Assembly: GCA_963522145.1 (NCBI GenBank)
Contig: CAUQXI010000003.1
Span: forward strand, 124,001 to 188,000
DNA: 64,000 nucleotides
Source of the DNA: Mesorhizobium_B sp963522145
GTDB lineage: Bacteria; Pseudomonadota; Alphaproteobacteria; Rhizobiales; Rhizobiaceae
Reading direction: 5' to 3'
In this document: one piece after another, positions 34,401 through 42,744 of the stretch
Numbering within the stretch: the first letter of the stretch is position 1
Layout of the letters: every line of letters begins with the position of its first letter
Notes under the pieces: model-generated
The model's database searches: none
The model's input: only the letters and a program-made list of their open reading frames with translations
Told to the model about the DNA's origin: nothing
Translations under genes and position numbers: made by a program

Positions 34401-35261
34401 CGGCCGCAACTGGTTTATGCGTCGCCGGAAACCAGCGGCTATGCGCTGCGCAGGCGCGTCGAAACGGCGGCGGATATTGGGAGGCTCACTGCGCCGCTGC
34501 TGCCTGGCGTGTCGGGGCGCTTTTCACGACGACAAGCGGTAACGCTGGAACTGCCCGGCGGAGAGGCGGCAAGCGTGAGCCGGGCGCAGCTGCTGAACGG
34601 CGCAAATGCGCTCGCCGTGCGAAGCGCGGCTGACGTGTGGGAGGTGCTGCAATTCGAGGCGGCGGATGAGATCGCGCCGGATGTATTCCGCTTGTCGTCC
34701 CTGCTGCGCGGGCAACTCGGCACGGAGGACGCGATGGCCTCCGGCGCACCGACCGGCGCGGATGCGGTGATCCTGGACGATGCCGTGCTTCCGGCAGGCT
34801 TGCGGCCGACAGAGATCGGCCTCCTCCTCAACTGGCGCGCTGGTCCGAGCGGCACGGCCGTTTCCGACCGCTTTTTTGCCACGGAGGCAAAGGCCGGCGG
34901 CGTGCGCGCGCAGACCCCGCTTTCGCCTGTTCACTTGCGAGCGAGGCGGAGCGGTAGCGGCGGCATCCTGTTCAGCTGGATTCGACGCGGTCGGATCGAC
35001 GCGGATGGGTGGGAAGCGGAGGACACTCCGATCGGTGAAGATCGTGAGGAATACCAGCTGGAGATCGCAGGCGAGACCGGCGCGCCTGTCCGAAGCGTGG
35101 TGGTCGATGAGTCCGCGTGGACCTATGGGCCGACCGAACGCTCCAGCGACTTTCCCGCTTCTCCTGCGGTGATCTCGCTGACAGTGCGCCAGCATGGAAC
35201 GAGCGTCGGTTGGGGCGTGCCCGCCCGCAAGCTCTTCCCGGCCACACAGTTTTTCCTCTGA
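31410..35261 (+). CDS. GTA megatron / host-specificity protein (g15)
   Basis: The 1283-residue protein is the large baseplate megatron. It begins with a Gly/Ala-rich hydrophobic stretch (residues 1-35), continues with a TIM-barrel-like domain typical of GTA (including WSEYFGYHP and WFTELGCPAVDKGANQPN), and ends in the phage tail fold and beta-rich C-terminal domains. It contacts the recipient cell and includes the channel through which DNA passes. Length agrees with RcGTA g15. The frame is intact. Confidence 0.93.
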   Translation: MATIVLQAAGAYLGGLLGSTAAVIGTAAGALAGYAIDRALLSGTERIEGPRLAGQKPFTAEEGASLPRVYGSVRVGGTMIWATRFEEDKKTRRQGRKGPKVTEYSYYANAAFALCEGPIAGVRRIWADGKEIDREEVELRIWNGDETQGADPFIAVKQGTGNTPAYRGTAYVVVERLPIGQFGNRLPQLQFEVLRPVGLLHRKLRAVTLIPGATEYGLSPDIVTREERKGDTDAVNRHMLHAETDIAASLDELQMLCPELEDVALVVSWFGNDLRADHCTIKPGVTDRLRGGFSKSWSVAGLSRGEAHQISHYAGGAAYGGTPSDTSVKAAIAEIRSRGLKVTLYPFLMMDVPAGNGLPDPYGADEQGSYPWRGRITVDPAPGLPGTPDKTAGARTAVDLFSGGPNGWGYRRLVRHYASLAKAAGGVDAFLLGSELRGLSTLRDETGTFPFVESLCDLAEEVRAILGANTAITYGADWSEYFGYHPTDGSGDIFFHLDPLWAHPAIDAVGVDNYLPLSDWRDGDHAGGHPDGAHGPSDGEAMRAGIASGEGFDWYYPDMAARNARERSPITDGACNKPWVFRPKDLVNWWSQPHFDRPGGVEAAIATAWVPCSKPIWFTELGCPAVDKGANQPNVFPDPKSTESASPYFSNGGRCDLVQRRFLDAHLGWWDPADPRFEASANPVSPINGRRMLDVSRIYAWAWDARPFPAFPLRQDYWSDGTNWQTGHWLTGRMEAPGVGDLIGAILADHGLPSARTEAVEGSVQGYLLEPGSAREALEPLVDVFGLGVNEDAEGLVFQSDGGAPAFAIEPSEIVAKPDEPAIELRREPDHDLPAEAYLSFRNLLTDYQAFSSRAVRLGAKSRRVQTVSLPAVLDPGAGDALIEDWLRRRWNEREEIRLALPPQNRVEPGMLLTIEGICSGAPFRVTSVDRGLVTELTARRRSRDVPAPWRMTAVGSVSPVAPIAGRPHLLLLDLPLSGADTSAENQFRIALWQKPWRPQLVYASPETSGYALRRRVETAADIGRLTAPLLPGVSGRFSRRQAVTLELPGGEAASVSRAQLLNGANALAVRSAADVWEVLQFEAADEIAPDVFRLSSLLRGQLGTEDAMASGAPTGADAVILDDAVLPAGLRPTEIGLLLNWRAGPSGTAVSDRFFATEAKAGGVRAQTPLSPVHLRARRSGSGGILFSWIRRGRIDADGWEAEDTPIGEDREEYQLEIAGETGAPVRSVVVDESAWTYGPTERSSDFPASPAVISLTVRQHGTSVGWGVPARKLFPATQFFL

Positions 35262-35286
35262 GCAGTTCAACAAGGAGCATGGAAGA

Positions 35287-35493
35287 ATGAGCGACATCAA
35301 GCCGTGGTATCTTTCCCGCACGATCTGGGCATCAGCCGTCACCGTTCTGATGGCCGTCGCCGGCTACTTCAACCTTCCCGCGGGACAGCTCGATCAGGGC
35401 ATGTTGACGGACGTGCTGGTGCAACTCGTCACGGCGGTTGCCGGCCTGACCGCCATCAGCGGCAGGCTTCTGGCCCGCGACCGGATCGGCTAG
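35287..35493 (+). CDS. Small holin-like membrane protein at the end of the GTA cluster
   Basis: This 68-residue protein has two hydrophobic segments (about residues 9-28 and 38-57) around a short polar loop, a basic C-terminus (RLLARDRIG) and the start KPWYLSRTIWAS. Similar small proteins are encoded near tail or lysis genes of rhizobial phages. Topology fits a class II holin, but no lysin is adjacent. It follows g15 by 25 bases with AAGGAG upstream, so it is probably expressed with the cluster. Confidence 0.65.
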   Translation: MSDIKPWYLSRTIWASAVTVLMAVAGYFNLPAGQLDQGMLTDVLVQLVTAVAGLTAISGRLLARDRIG

Positions 35494-35596
35494 AAGGCCC
35501 CGCGGCCTAAACGAGGCGAGACGAAGAGCGCGATCGAACCCGCAATGGTTTGACGCGTTCATTCGACGTTCAGCGGGCCTGCGCTAGATCGGAATC

Positions 35597-35863
35597 ATGT
35601 TCATGCGCGTGATGTCATTCCCCGTTCTTCGAAGCCTGGCGGCACTTCTGCTGGTGGGTTTTTTCGTAGGGCAGGAGGCTCATGCGCAGGATGCCGACTG
35701 TTACTCGATCGGCCAGCAGGTGGCGGCAGAGAATGGAGGCACGCTGGCCCGCGCTTCCACCGTCACCCGAGGCGAGCAGACGTTCTGCATCGTGGTGGTG
35801 CTTGTGCCGGGCAAGGACGGCGCGCGGCCCCGTCGTGCCGAATTCGAAGTTCCCGCGAAATAA
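35597..35863 (+). CDS. feuN: FeuN-like periplasmic inhibitor of FeuQ
   Basis: The 88-residue protein has a signal peptide (cleavage after AHA, about residue 30) and a small mature domain with two Cys (DCYSIG and TFCIVV). In Sinorhizobium meliloti the small periplasmic protein FeuN, encoded directly upstream of feuP, restrains the sensor kinase FeuQ. Position, size and export all match here, so I assign FeuN; the name rests mainly on context. Confidence 0.72.
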   Translation: MFMRVMSFPVLRSLAALLLVGFFVGQEAHAQDADCYSIGQQVAAENGGTLARASTVTRGEQTFCIVVVLVPGKDGARPRRAEFEVPAK

Positions 35864-35898
35864 GCCTTTAGGTTCTCTGGAGCTCTCGCAGAAACATC

Positions 35899-36564
35899 AT
35901 GCGCATCCTGGTTGTCGAGGACGACAAGAACCTCAACCGGCAGATCACCGAGGCATTGGCCGATGCGGGCTATGTCGTGGATAAGGCGTTTGATGGGGAG
36001 GAAGGCCACTTCCTCGGCGATACCGAGCCCTACGATGCAGTGGTGCTCGACATCGGGCTTCCGCAGATGGACGGCATCAGCGTGGTAGAGCGCTGGCGGC
36101 GCGACGGGCGCAAGATGCCCGTGCTGATGCTGACCGCGCGGGATCGGTGGAGCGACAAGGTCGCGGGCATCGACGCCGGCGCGGACGATTATGTCGCCAA
36201 GCCGTTCCACATGGAGGAAGTTCTGGCACGCGTGCGCGCGCTGATCCGGCGTGCTGCCGGCCACGCCTCTTCGGAGCTCGTCTGCGGGCCGCTGCGCCTC
36301 GACACGAAATCGTCGAAAGCAGACCTCAACGGCTTGCCGCTCAAGCTGACTTCTCACGAATTTCGGCTGCTTGCCTATCTCATGCACCACATGGGCAATG
36401 TGGTCTCACGCAGCGAGCTGGTGGAGCATCTCTACGATCAGGATTTCGATCGTGACTCCAACACAATCGAGGTGTTCGTCGGGCGGCTGCGGCGCAAGAT
36501 GGGCATCGATATGATCGAGACCGTGCGCGGCATGGGCTATCGCATGCGAGAGCCAAAGGCCTGA
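35899..36564 (+). CDS. feuP: Response regulator FeuP (OmpR family)
   Basis: This 221-residue regulator has a receiver domain with phospho-acceptor Asp51 (VVLDIGLPQMDG) and Lys in AKPFHMEE. A winged-helix DNA-binding domain follows (LTSHEFRLLAYLMHH; TIEVFVGRLRRKMG). In S. meliloti FeuP with FeuQ responds to low osmolarity and drives the cyclic glucan exporter gene ndvA, which is needed for symbiosis. The kinase gene follows after five bases. Confidence 0.9.
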   Translation: MRILVVEDDKNLNRQITEALADAGYVVDKAFDGEEGHFLGDTEPYDAVVLDIGLPQMDGISVVERWRRDGRKMPVLMLTARDRWSDKVAGIDAGADDYVAKPFHMEEVLARVRALIRRAAGHASSELVCGPLRLDTKSSKADLNGLPLKLTSHEFRLLAYLMHHMGNVVSRSELVEHLYDQDFDRDSNTIEVFVGRLRRKMGIDMIETVRGMGYRMREPKA

Positions 36565-36569
36565 CGCTG

Positions 36570-37964
36570 ATGCTGGCCTCTGCGCGGAAGCTGCGGGCGC
36601 GGGGGCTTTTTGGAGCACGCTCGGTGGCGGTGCGCGTGGTGGCCTTTTCCACTGTCTGGGCCGTCCTGGCGCTTGTCGTCATCTCAACGGTGATCGCGGC
36701 GCTCTATCGCGATGTCAGCGAGCGCGGCTTCGAAAGCCTTTTGTCCGCGCATCTGTTCAACCTGATCGGGTCGGTCGGCGTGACGGAAAGCGGAATCCTG
36801 ACCGGCAGCCCGGACCTTGGCGACCTCCGTTTCGCCGAGCCGCGCTCGGGCTGGTACTGGTCGGTCGAGCCGGTCGGCGGCGGCATCGTGGGCGAGCGCC
36901 GCTCCCTGTCCATGACCGCCGCGATCCCCTCTCCGACGGAAGCGCAGGTGCCCTTCGACGGCGCGTTCAAGCGGACCTATCGCGCTCCGGGGCCTGATGG
37001 AGAGGAGCTTCAGGTGCTTGAGAACGAGTTCGTTCTCGACACCCAGAACAGGGTCGCCCGCTTCCGCGTGATGGGCAACCATTCCCAGCTCGAAAGCGAA
37101 ATCGCAGAGTTCGAGCGACAATTGCTGACCTATCTCGGCCTTTTCGGCTTCGGCATGGTCGCCATCAACGTGTTCGCGATCCTCTTGGGCTTGCGTCCGC
37201 TCAACAAGGTACGTGCGGCGCTGGCGCTCGTGCGGGAGGGATCGGCGCAGAGGCTGGAAGGGCGCTTCCCGGCCGAGATCGAACCGCTCGTAAGCGAGAC
37301 CAACGCGCTGATCGAGAACAACCGGCGCATCGTCGAGCGTGCCCGCATCCAGGTCGGCAACCTCGCGCATTCGCTGAAGACGCCGCTTGCGGTGCTGCTC
37401 AATGAGGGCCGCCGGATGGGAGGCGACAAGGGCCTCCTGATTGCCGAGCAGGCGAGTGCGATGCAGGCGCAGGTCGAACATTATCTCCAGCGCGCGCGTG
37501 TGGCCGCGCAGCGGGAAAGCTTGGTATTCCGCACACCCGTGCTCGAGCTTGTCGAACGCATCATTCGCGTGATCGAGAAACTTCATCCCGAGACGAGACT
37601 GGAAAAAGTCTTTCCTCCAGAGGAGGTGCTGTTTGCGGGGGAAAAGGAAGACCTTGAAGAGATCGTCGGCAACCTGCTCGACAATGCCGCCAAATGGTCA
37701 GCCGGTGGGGTGCGGGTGACCATCGTCGGCACTGAGCCGGGCCGCTTCGAACTCGTGATCGAGGATGACGGCCCCGGGATCCCGGATGACCGCACGAGAG
37801 AAGCGCTGCAGCGCGGTCGGCGCCTAGACGAAACCAAGCCCGGCAGCGGGCTCGGACTGTCGATCGTGGCGGAACTCGCGAAGGAAAACGGCGCAGAGCT
37901 CCTGCTCGCCCGCTCCGATCTCGGCGGCTTGAAAGCAACAGTCCGGCTCCGCAGCGTCGAGTAG
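36570..37964 (+). CDS. feuQ: Sensor histidine kinase FeuQ
   Basis: The 464-residue membrane kinase has two membrane segments (about residues 24-48 and 185-210) flanking a periplasmic sensor region, then a HAMP-like linker. The H-box is LAHSLKTPLAVLLNEG, a PhoQ-like form. The ATPase domain shows NLLDNAAKW, EDDGPGIPDD and GSGLGLSIVAEL. The periplasmic part is the likely contact for FeuN. It is directly downstream of feuP. Confidence 0.9.
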   Translation: MLASARKLRARGLFGARSVAVRVVAFSTVWAVLALVVISTVIAALYRDVSERGFESLLSAHLFNLIGSVGVTESGILTGSPDLGDLRFAEPRSGWYWSVEPVGGGIVGERRSLSMTAAIPSPTEAQVPFDGAFKRTYRAPGPDGEELQVLENEFVLDTQNRVARFRVMGNHSQLESEIAEFERQLLTYLGLFGFGMVAINVFAILLGLRPLNKVRAALALVREGSAQRLEGRFPAEIEPLVSETNALIENNRRIVERARIQVGNLAHSLKTPLAVLLNEGRRMGGDKGLLIAEQASAMQAQVEHYLQRARVAAQRESLVFRTPVLELVERIIRVIEKLHPETRLEKVFPPEEVLFAGEKEDLEEIVGNLLDNAAKWSAGGVRVTIVGTEPGRFELVIEDDGPGIPDDRTREALQRGRRLDETKPGSGLGLSIVAELAKENGAELLLARSDLGGLKATVRLRSVE

Positions 37965-38056
37965 CGTGAACGCAGGTTGATTGCGCCTTGCGGTTTGCCG
38001 TTGATCGGCCCTAGAAGATTTGGAGGACTATTCCTCCCATCCCCAGCGAGAACCCG

Positions 38057-38497
38057 TTGCGTAACCGTGTCGCAGCCATAACGAGGCAATCGGCCCTGCT
38101 GCTGGTCGGAGCTTTCTTAGGCGGGTGCACGACACTTGGCGGCAAGGTGCCGGTGGTCGGCACTCCGGGCGCAGCAACCGGCCGCAATGCCATCATCGCG
38201 GCGCTTGATGGCGGGCTCATCGGCGGTTCCGTCGGAAAGAACCTGAGCGAAGGCGACCGGCGACGCGCGCTTGAGGCTGAGTACCGGGCGCTGGAAAACA
38301 CGCCCGGCGGGCAGCGTGTCTCCTGGCAAGGTTCAGAGGCGACGAGCCGGGGAGAGGTGCTCGCGGCGCAGCCTTATCGCGTCGGTTCGCAGGATTGTCG
38401 CCAATACAGCCAGACAGTGTTCACGCCCGCCGGTTCCCAGACCGCGCGTGGAACGGCCTGCCGAAGCGGCGAAGGCACCTGGACCCTGCTGAACTGA
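38057..38497 (+). CDS. Outer-membrane lipoprotein, RT0821/17-kDa surface antigen-like
   Basis: This 146-residue protein has a signal peptide ending in a lipobox FLGGC (Cys about residue 24). A Gly-rich segment (DGGLIGGSVGKNL) follows, typical of the 17-kDa surface antigen fold. A C-terminal beta-rich part (CRQYSQTV, GTACRSGEGTW) carries two Cys. Function is unknown. I used the TTG at 38057, which is the only start giving a clean signal peptide. Confidence 0.75.
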   Translation: MRNRVAAITRQSALLLVGAFLGGCTTLGGKVPVVGTPGAATGRNAIIAALDGGLIGGSVGKNLSEGDRRRALEAEYRALENTPGGQRVSWQGSEATSRGEVLAAQPYRVGSQDCRQYSQTVFTPAGSQTARGTACRSGEGTWTLLN

Positions 38498-38588
38498 GCA
38501 GTTGAAGGGCGAGGCGTGCGCTCCGCCGTCATTCCGCCGCACGGTCCGGCCATTGGCACGCGGTCCACATGGAATTATGTGAGCAGCG

Positions 38589-39728
38589 ATGCTGTTCTGG
38601 TTCATCGCGGCGCTTCTAACCTTGGGTGCGAGCCTTTCCGTGCTCCTGCCTCTTTCAGCGCGCCGTGAGGTTGGTGCTGTTGGAGCCGATCACGAGATTC
38701 TCGTATATCGCGATCAGCTTGCCGAGGTGGAGCGGGATCAGCAGCGCGGCCTGCTGCCGGAATCGGAAGCAGGTGAAGCGCGCATCGAGATCGGCCGTCG
38801 CATCCTCAAGGCCGATCGGGAGCGCGCTTCGAGCCGATCGGGCTCATCCACAGGGCTAGCGCGGTGGATCGCCGCTTGTGCCGTCTTGTTCGTGCCGCTT
38901 GTCAGCTGGGGCGTCTACGCGGCGGTCGGCTCACCCGACTTGGCGGCGCAGCCTTTGAGCGCGCGTCTCTCCAAGCCCGCTTCCGAAAGCTCGGTCGATG
39001 AGCTTGTCGCCCGCGCGGAGCAGCGCCTTCGCGCGAACCCGGATGACGGGCGTGGATGGGAAACGCTCGCGCCCGTTTATCTTCGGCTGGAGCGCTTCGA
39101 CCAGGCGGCGCAAGCGTTCAGAAATGCGCTTCGGCTTTCCGGGTCGAGCGTGGAGCGTGAACTCGGGCTGGGCGAGGCGCTCGTGGCGGCCGCGCGTGGC
39201 GAGGTGACGGCTGAAGCGCAGGCGGCGTTCGGGCGTGCTCTGTCCTTGGACCCTGCGAATATGAGGGCACAGTTTCGTTTGGCGTCCGCTCTGGCTCAGG
39301 TCGGAAAGGCAAACGAAGCGCGCATTGGCTGGAACGCGATGCTTGCCGCGCTGCCCGCCGACTCGTCCTGGCGCGAGCCGGTGACCCAGGCCTTGGCAGA
39401 ACTCGACGGGAGCGCAGCCGGCCTTTCGCCCGCGACGGCGGGGCCGACAAGCGCCGACGTTGCGGCTGCGAGCGCGATGCCGGATGGCGACCGCAGAGCC
39501 ATGATCGAGCGGATGGTTTCGTCGCTCGACGAGAAGCTTCGCGCTGAACCGCAGAACGCTGATGGCTGGCAGCAGCTTGTCCGCTCTTACCTCGTGCTCG
39601 GCCGAAGTGCTGATGCGCAGTCGGCCCTTGCCCGCGGGCGAAACGCGCTCGGCAGGGGCAGCGAAGCGGAGATCAGGCTGGCTGAGTTCGCTCGCACGCT
39701 GGGCGTGGATGAGGCCAAAGAACCATGA
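38589..39728 (+). CDS. ccmI: Cytochrome c biogenesis protein CcmI
   Basis: The 379-residue protein has two membrane segments (residues 2-20 and about 93-113) with the cytoplasmic loop between them, then a periplasmic TPR-rich domain (ARAEQRLRANPDDGRGWE and similar repeats). CcmI presents apocytochrome c to the haem ligation complex CcmF/CcmH. It is also called CycH in rhizobia. Its stop overlaps the ccmE start (ATGA). Confidence 0.92.
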   Translation: MLFWFIAALLTLGASLSVLLPLSARREVGAVGADHEILVYRDQLAEVERDQQRGLLPESEAGEARIEIGRRILKADRERASSRSGSSTGLARWIAACAVLFVPLVSWGVYAAVGSPDLAAQPLSARLSKPASESSVDELVARAEQRLRANPDDGRGWETLAPVYLRLERFDQAAQAFRNALRLSGSSVERELGLGEALVAAARGEVTAEAQAAFGRALSLDPANMRAQFRLASALAQVGKANEARIGWNAMLAALPADSSWREPVTQALAELDGSAAGLSPATAGPTSADVAAASAMPDGDRRAMIERMVSSLDEKLRAEPQNADGWQQLVRSYLVLGRSADAQSALARGRNALGRGSEAEIRLAEFARTLGVDEAKEP

Positions 39729-40159
39729 CGCGCAAGGGCAAGCGTTTGTCCGTGCTGGCCGCCGGAGCATTGTTTCTGGCAAGCGCTGCCGGCTTGACCT
39801 TCTACGCGCTTGGCCAGAAGGCATCCTATTTCTTCATGCCGGCAGATCTTCAGGCGGCTGAACTGAGCGCGGGACAGCGCGTTCGCCTCGGCGGACTGGT
39901 GCAGGAGGGCACCGTCAGGCGCGGGGAGGGCACCACCGTTTCCTTCTCCGTCACCGACAATGCCCGCTCCGTTCCCGTGACATTCAGCGGCCTGCTGCCA
40001 GACCTGTTCCGCGAAGGTCAGGGCGTCATCACCGAAGGCGCCTTCGGGCCGGACGGAGTGTTCGTCGCCGACAGCGTGCTCGCCAAGCACGACGAGAACT
40101 ACATGCCGCGCGAGGTTGCCGAAGGCCTCAAGGCCAAGGGCGTTTGGCAGGAGAACTGA
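39725..40159 (+). CDS. ccmE: Haem chaperone CcmE
   Basis: This 144-residue membrane-anchored periplasmic protein binds haem covalently through His122 in KHDENYMP, then passes it to CcmF for attachment to apocytochrome c. The N-terminal membrane segment is residues 8-30 and the body is an OB-fold. It is the second gene of the ccmIEFH operon (CycJ in rhizobia). Confidence 0.95.
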   Translation: MTRKGKRLSVLAAGALFLASAAGLTFYALGQKASYFFMPADLQAAELSAGQRVRLGGLVQEGTVRRGEGTTVSFSVTDNARSVPVTFSGLLPDLFREGQGVITEGAFGPDGVFVADSVLAKHDENYMPREVAEGLKAKGVWQEN

Positions 40160-40181
40160 GCGGTGAGCAAGGCCCTCCGGC

Positions 40182-42170
40182 ATGGTTGAAACCGGGCATT
40201 TCGCGCTTGTGCTGGCCTTTGCCCTCTCGCTCGTGCAGGCCGGCGTTCCGCTAATCGGGGCGCGTCTCAACGATCCGCGCATGATGGCGGCTGGCGGACC
40301 GGTGGCGATCACCGGCTTCGCGTTGACTGCCCTGGCCTTCGCCGCGCTGCTTGCCGCCTATGGGCAGTCCGACTTTTCGCTCGTCAATGTCTGGGAGAAT
40401 TCCCATTCCCTGAAGCCTATGCTGTTCAAGATCACCGGCGCTTGGGGCAATCATGAAGGCTCCATGCTGCTGTGGGTGCTGATCCTGACCTTGTTCGGCG
40501 CGGCCGTTGCGAGCTTCGGCAACAACCTGCCGCCGACACTAAAAGCCAATGTTCTGGCCGTGCAGGGCATGATCGGCGCGGCGTTCTTTCTGTTCATCCT
40601 TGCCACCTCCAATCCCTTCGCGCGCCTTGATCCCGCACCCATTGAGGGACAGGATCTCAATCCCGTGCTGCAGGACATCGGGCTCGCTGTTCACCCGCCG
40701 CTGCTTTATCTCGGTTATGTCGGCTTTTCGGTGTGCTTCTCCTTTGCCGTAGCCGCGCTGATCGAAGGACGAATCGACGCGAGCTGGGCGCGCTGGGTGC
40801 GGCCCTGGACGTTGGCGGCCTGGGTGTTCCTGACCGGCGGTATCGCGATGGGCTCCTACTGGGCCTATTACGAGCTCGGCTGGGGCGGCTTCTGGTTCTG
40901 GGATCCGGTCGAGAACGCGTCCTTCATGCCGTGGCTCGCCGGCACGGCCCTGCTGCACTCCGCCATCGTCATGGAAAAGCGGTCGGCCTTGAAGGTGTGG
41001 ACGCTGCTTCTGTCGATCCTGACCTTCTCGCTCTCGCTGCTCGGCACCTTCCTTGTCCGCTCCGGCGTTCTGACTTCGGTGCATGCCTTCGCGACCGATC
41101 CCGCGCGCGGCGTGTTCATTCTGGCGATCCTGACCTTCTTCGTCGGCGGCTCGCTGGCATTGTTCGCGTTGCGCGCGCAGAAGCTCACCGCGGGCGGCCT
41201 TTTCCATCCGATCTCGCGGGAAGGCGCGCTCGTCCTCAACAACCTGTTCCTGACCACGGCCACAGCCACGGTGCTGGTCGGCACGCTTTACCCGCTCGGC
41301 GTCGAAGCGTTGACCGGCGCGAAGATTTCCGTGGGCGCGCCCTTCTTCAATCTCACCTTCGGGCTGCTCATGGCGCCGCTTCTGGTTCTGATGCCATTCG
41401 GATCGCTGCTTGCTTGGAAGCGCGGTGACGCGCCGGCAGCGGCGCAAAGGCTGATGGCAGCAGGCGCGGCAGCCCTCTTCGCGATGCTGGTTACTGCATT
41501 GATTTCAGACACCCGCTCCGCCTTCGCAGCCGTCGGCGTGGGGCTGGCCGTCTGGCTGATCGGCGGCGTGTTGACGGACTTCGCATTGCGCGCTGGCCTG
41601 CCGCGTGTCGGGTTGCGCGTTGCATTCCGCAGGGTGCTGGGTTTGCCACGATCGGCGGTCGGCACCATGCTCGGTCATGCGGGTCTCGGCTTGACGGTGC
41701 TCGGTCTCGTCGGGGCGCTGGCCTTTGGCAAGGAAGCGATTGTTTCCGTCGAGCCGGGCGACCTCATCGAGGCGGGTGCGCACCGGCTGCGCTATGAGGG
41801 TCTCGCACCGCTGCAGGGACCGAACTATTCAGAGGAACAGGCCCGCTTCTCCCTGCTCGATAAGGCTGGAAACGCTTCGGCGGTGATACTCTCGGCCAAG
41901 CGGTTCTACCCGGTGCGCCAGATGCCGACAACGGAAGCCGGCATCCGGACCATTGGTTTCGGCCAGCTCTATGTGTCGGTCGGCGACAAGGTTGGCGGAA
42001 CCGGGCTCGTTGTTCGCGTGTGGTGGAAGCCCATGGTCACGTTGATCTGGGGCGGCGCGCTGGTGATGATGCTGGGCGGCTGCATCTCGCTTCTGGATCG
42101 CCGGTTGCGCGTTGGTGCGCCCTCAAGATCGAAGGCGCCTTCGGCGGCGTCCGTGGTTCCAGCCGAATGA
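40182..42170 (+). CDS. ccmF: Haem lyase subunit CcmF
   Basis: The 662-residue integral membrane protein has about 15 hydrophobic segments and the Trp-rich haem-handling motif WGGFWFWDPVENASFMPW. Conserved His residues in loops (AVHPPLLYLGY and LLHSAIV) complete the haem site. With CcmH and CcmI it ligates haem to apocytochrome c. Its stop overlaps the ccmH start (ATGA). Confidence 0.95.
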   Translation: MVETGHFALVLAFALSLVQAGVPLIGARLNDPRMMAAGGPVAITGFALTALAFAALLAAYGQSDFSLVNVWENSHSLKPMLFKITGAWGNHEGSMLLWVLILTLFGAAVASFGNNLPPTLKANVLAVQGMIGAAFFLFILATSNPFARLDPAPIEGQDLNPVLQDIGLAVHPPLLYLGYVGFSVCFSFAVAALIEGRIDASWARWVRPWTLAAWVFLTGGIAMGSYWAYYELGWGGFWFWDPVENASFMPWLAGTALLHSAIVMEKRSALKVWTLLLSILTFSLSLLGTFLVRSGVLTSVHAFATDPARGVFILAILTFFVGGSLALFALRAQKLTAGGLFHPISREGALVLNNLFLTTATATVLVGTLYPLGVEALTGAKISVGAPFFNLTFGLLMAPLLVLMPFGSLLAWKRGDAPAAAQRLMAAGAAALFAMLVTALISDTRSAFAAVGVGLAVWLIGGVLTDFALRAGLPRVGLRVAFRRVLGLPRSAVGTMLGHAGLGLTVLGLVGALAFGKEAIVSVEPGDLIEAGAHRLRYEGLAPLQGPNYSEEQARFSLLDKAGNASAVILSAKRFYPVRQMPTTEAGIRTIGFGQLYVSVGDKVGGTGLVVRVWWKPMVTLIWGGALVMMLGGCISLLDRRLRVGAPSRSKAPSAASVVPAE

Positions 42171-42628
42171 AGTGGCAGGCCGCGCTTCTCGCCGTGCTCA
42201 TCGGGCTGTGGATGGCCGCGGGGGCCCTGGCCGTCACGCCAAACGAGATCCTTCACGACCCGGCGCTGGAAACACGTGCGCGCGTCATCTCGGCGCAGCT
42301 TCGCTGCATGGTGTGCCAGAACCAGTCGATCGATGATTCTGATGCCGATCTCGCGCGCGATCTCCGGGTGCTGGTTCGCGACCGTTTGAAGGCGGGCGAC
42401 AGCGACAATGCGGTGCTCGACTATGTCGTCGCCCGCTACGGCGAGTTCGTCTTGCTCAAGCCGCGCTTCAACGCGCGCAACGCGCTTCTCTGGGCGACGC
42501 CCGTGCTTCTTCTTCTGGCAGGCGGCGCCTTTCTTCTTTTCTCGAGACGGCGAGATAGGCCTGCTCCGGTCGAACTCAGCGTCGAGGAACGCTCGCGTCT
42601 TGAGGCGCTGCTTCATCGCGAGCCTTGA
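42167..42628 (+). CDS. ccmH: Cytochrome c biogenesis protein CcmH
   Basis: This 153-residue protein has a signal sequence, the redox motif LRCMVCQNQSI (Cys47 and Cys50) and a C-terminal membrane segment (residues 110-126). It reduces the CxxCH cysteines of apocytochromes before haem attachment. It closes the ccm operon, whose products could serve the two cytochromes encoded at 5.3-6.7 kb. Confidence 0.94.
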   Translation: MKWQAALLAVLIGLWMAAGALAVTPNEILHDPALETRARVISAQLRCMVCQNQSIDDSDADLARDLRVLVRDRLKAGDSDNAVLDYVVARYGEFVLLKPRFNARNALLWATPVLLLLAGGAFLLFSRRRDRPAPVELSVEERSRLEALLHREP

Positions 42629-42744
42629 TCGGCCCCCATCTCCATTACCAAAGTTTCATTTTCCGGCCATCGCGGCGTAATGTGACGGCTCCTATCTTTG
42701 TTTCCCGAGGGATGCGCCAGCATCTTCATTCGAGAGGAAACCAG

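Larger units (their letters stand above)
21183..35493 (+). mobile_element. RcGTA-type gene transfer agent structural cluster
   Basis: Counterparts of RcGTA genes g1 to g15 follow one another on one strand with short gaps or overlaps: terS, terL, portal, g3.5, protease, capsid, adaptor, stopper, terminator, tail tube, g10, chaperone, tape measure, distal tail, hub, peptidase and megatron. A small holin-like gene closes the run. There is no integrase, repressor, replication gene or att-like repeat in or beside it, as expected of a domesticated GTA rather than a prophage. GTA particles package random host DNA and deliver it to relatives. The protease gene is frameshifted in this sequence. Confidence 0.9.

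Noticed and set aside
21183..35493. Active temperate prophage
   Set aside because: No integrase, repressor, replication or lysin genes and no flanking tRNA or direct repeats were seen.
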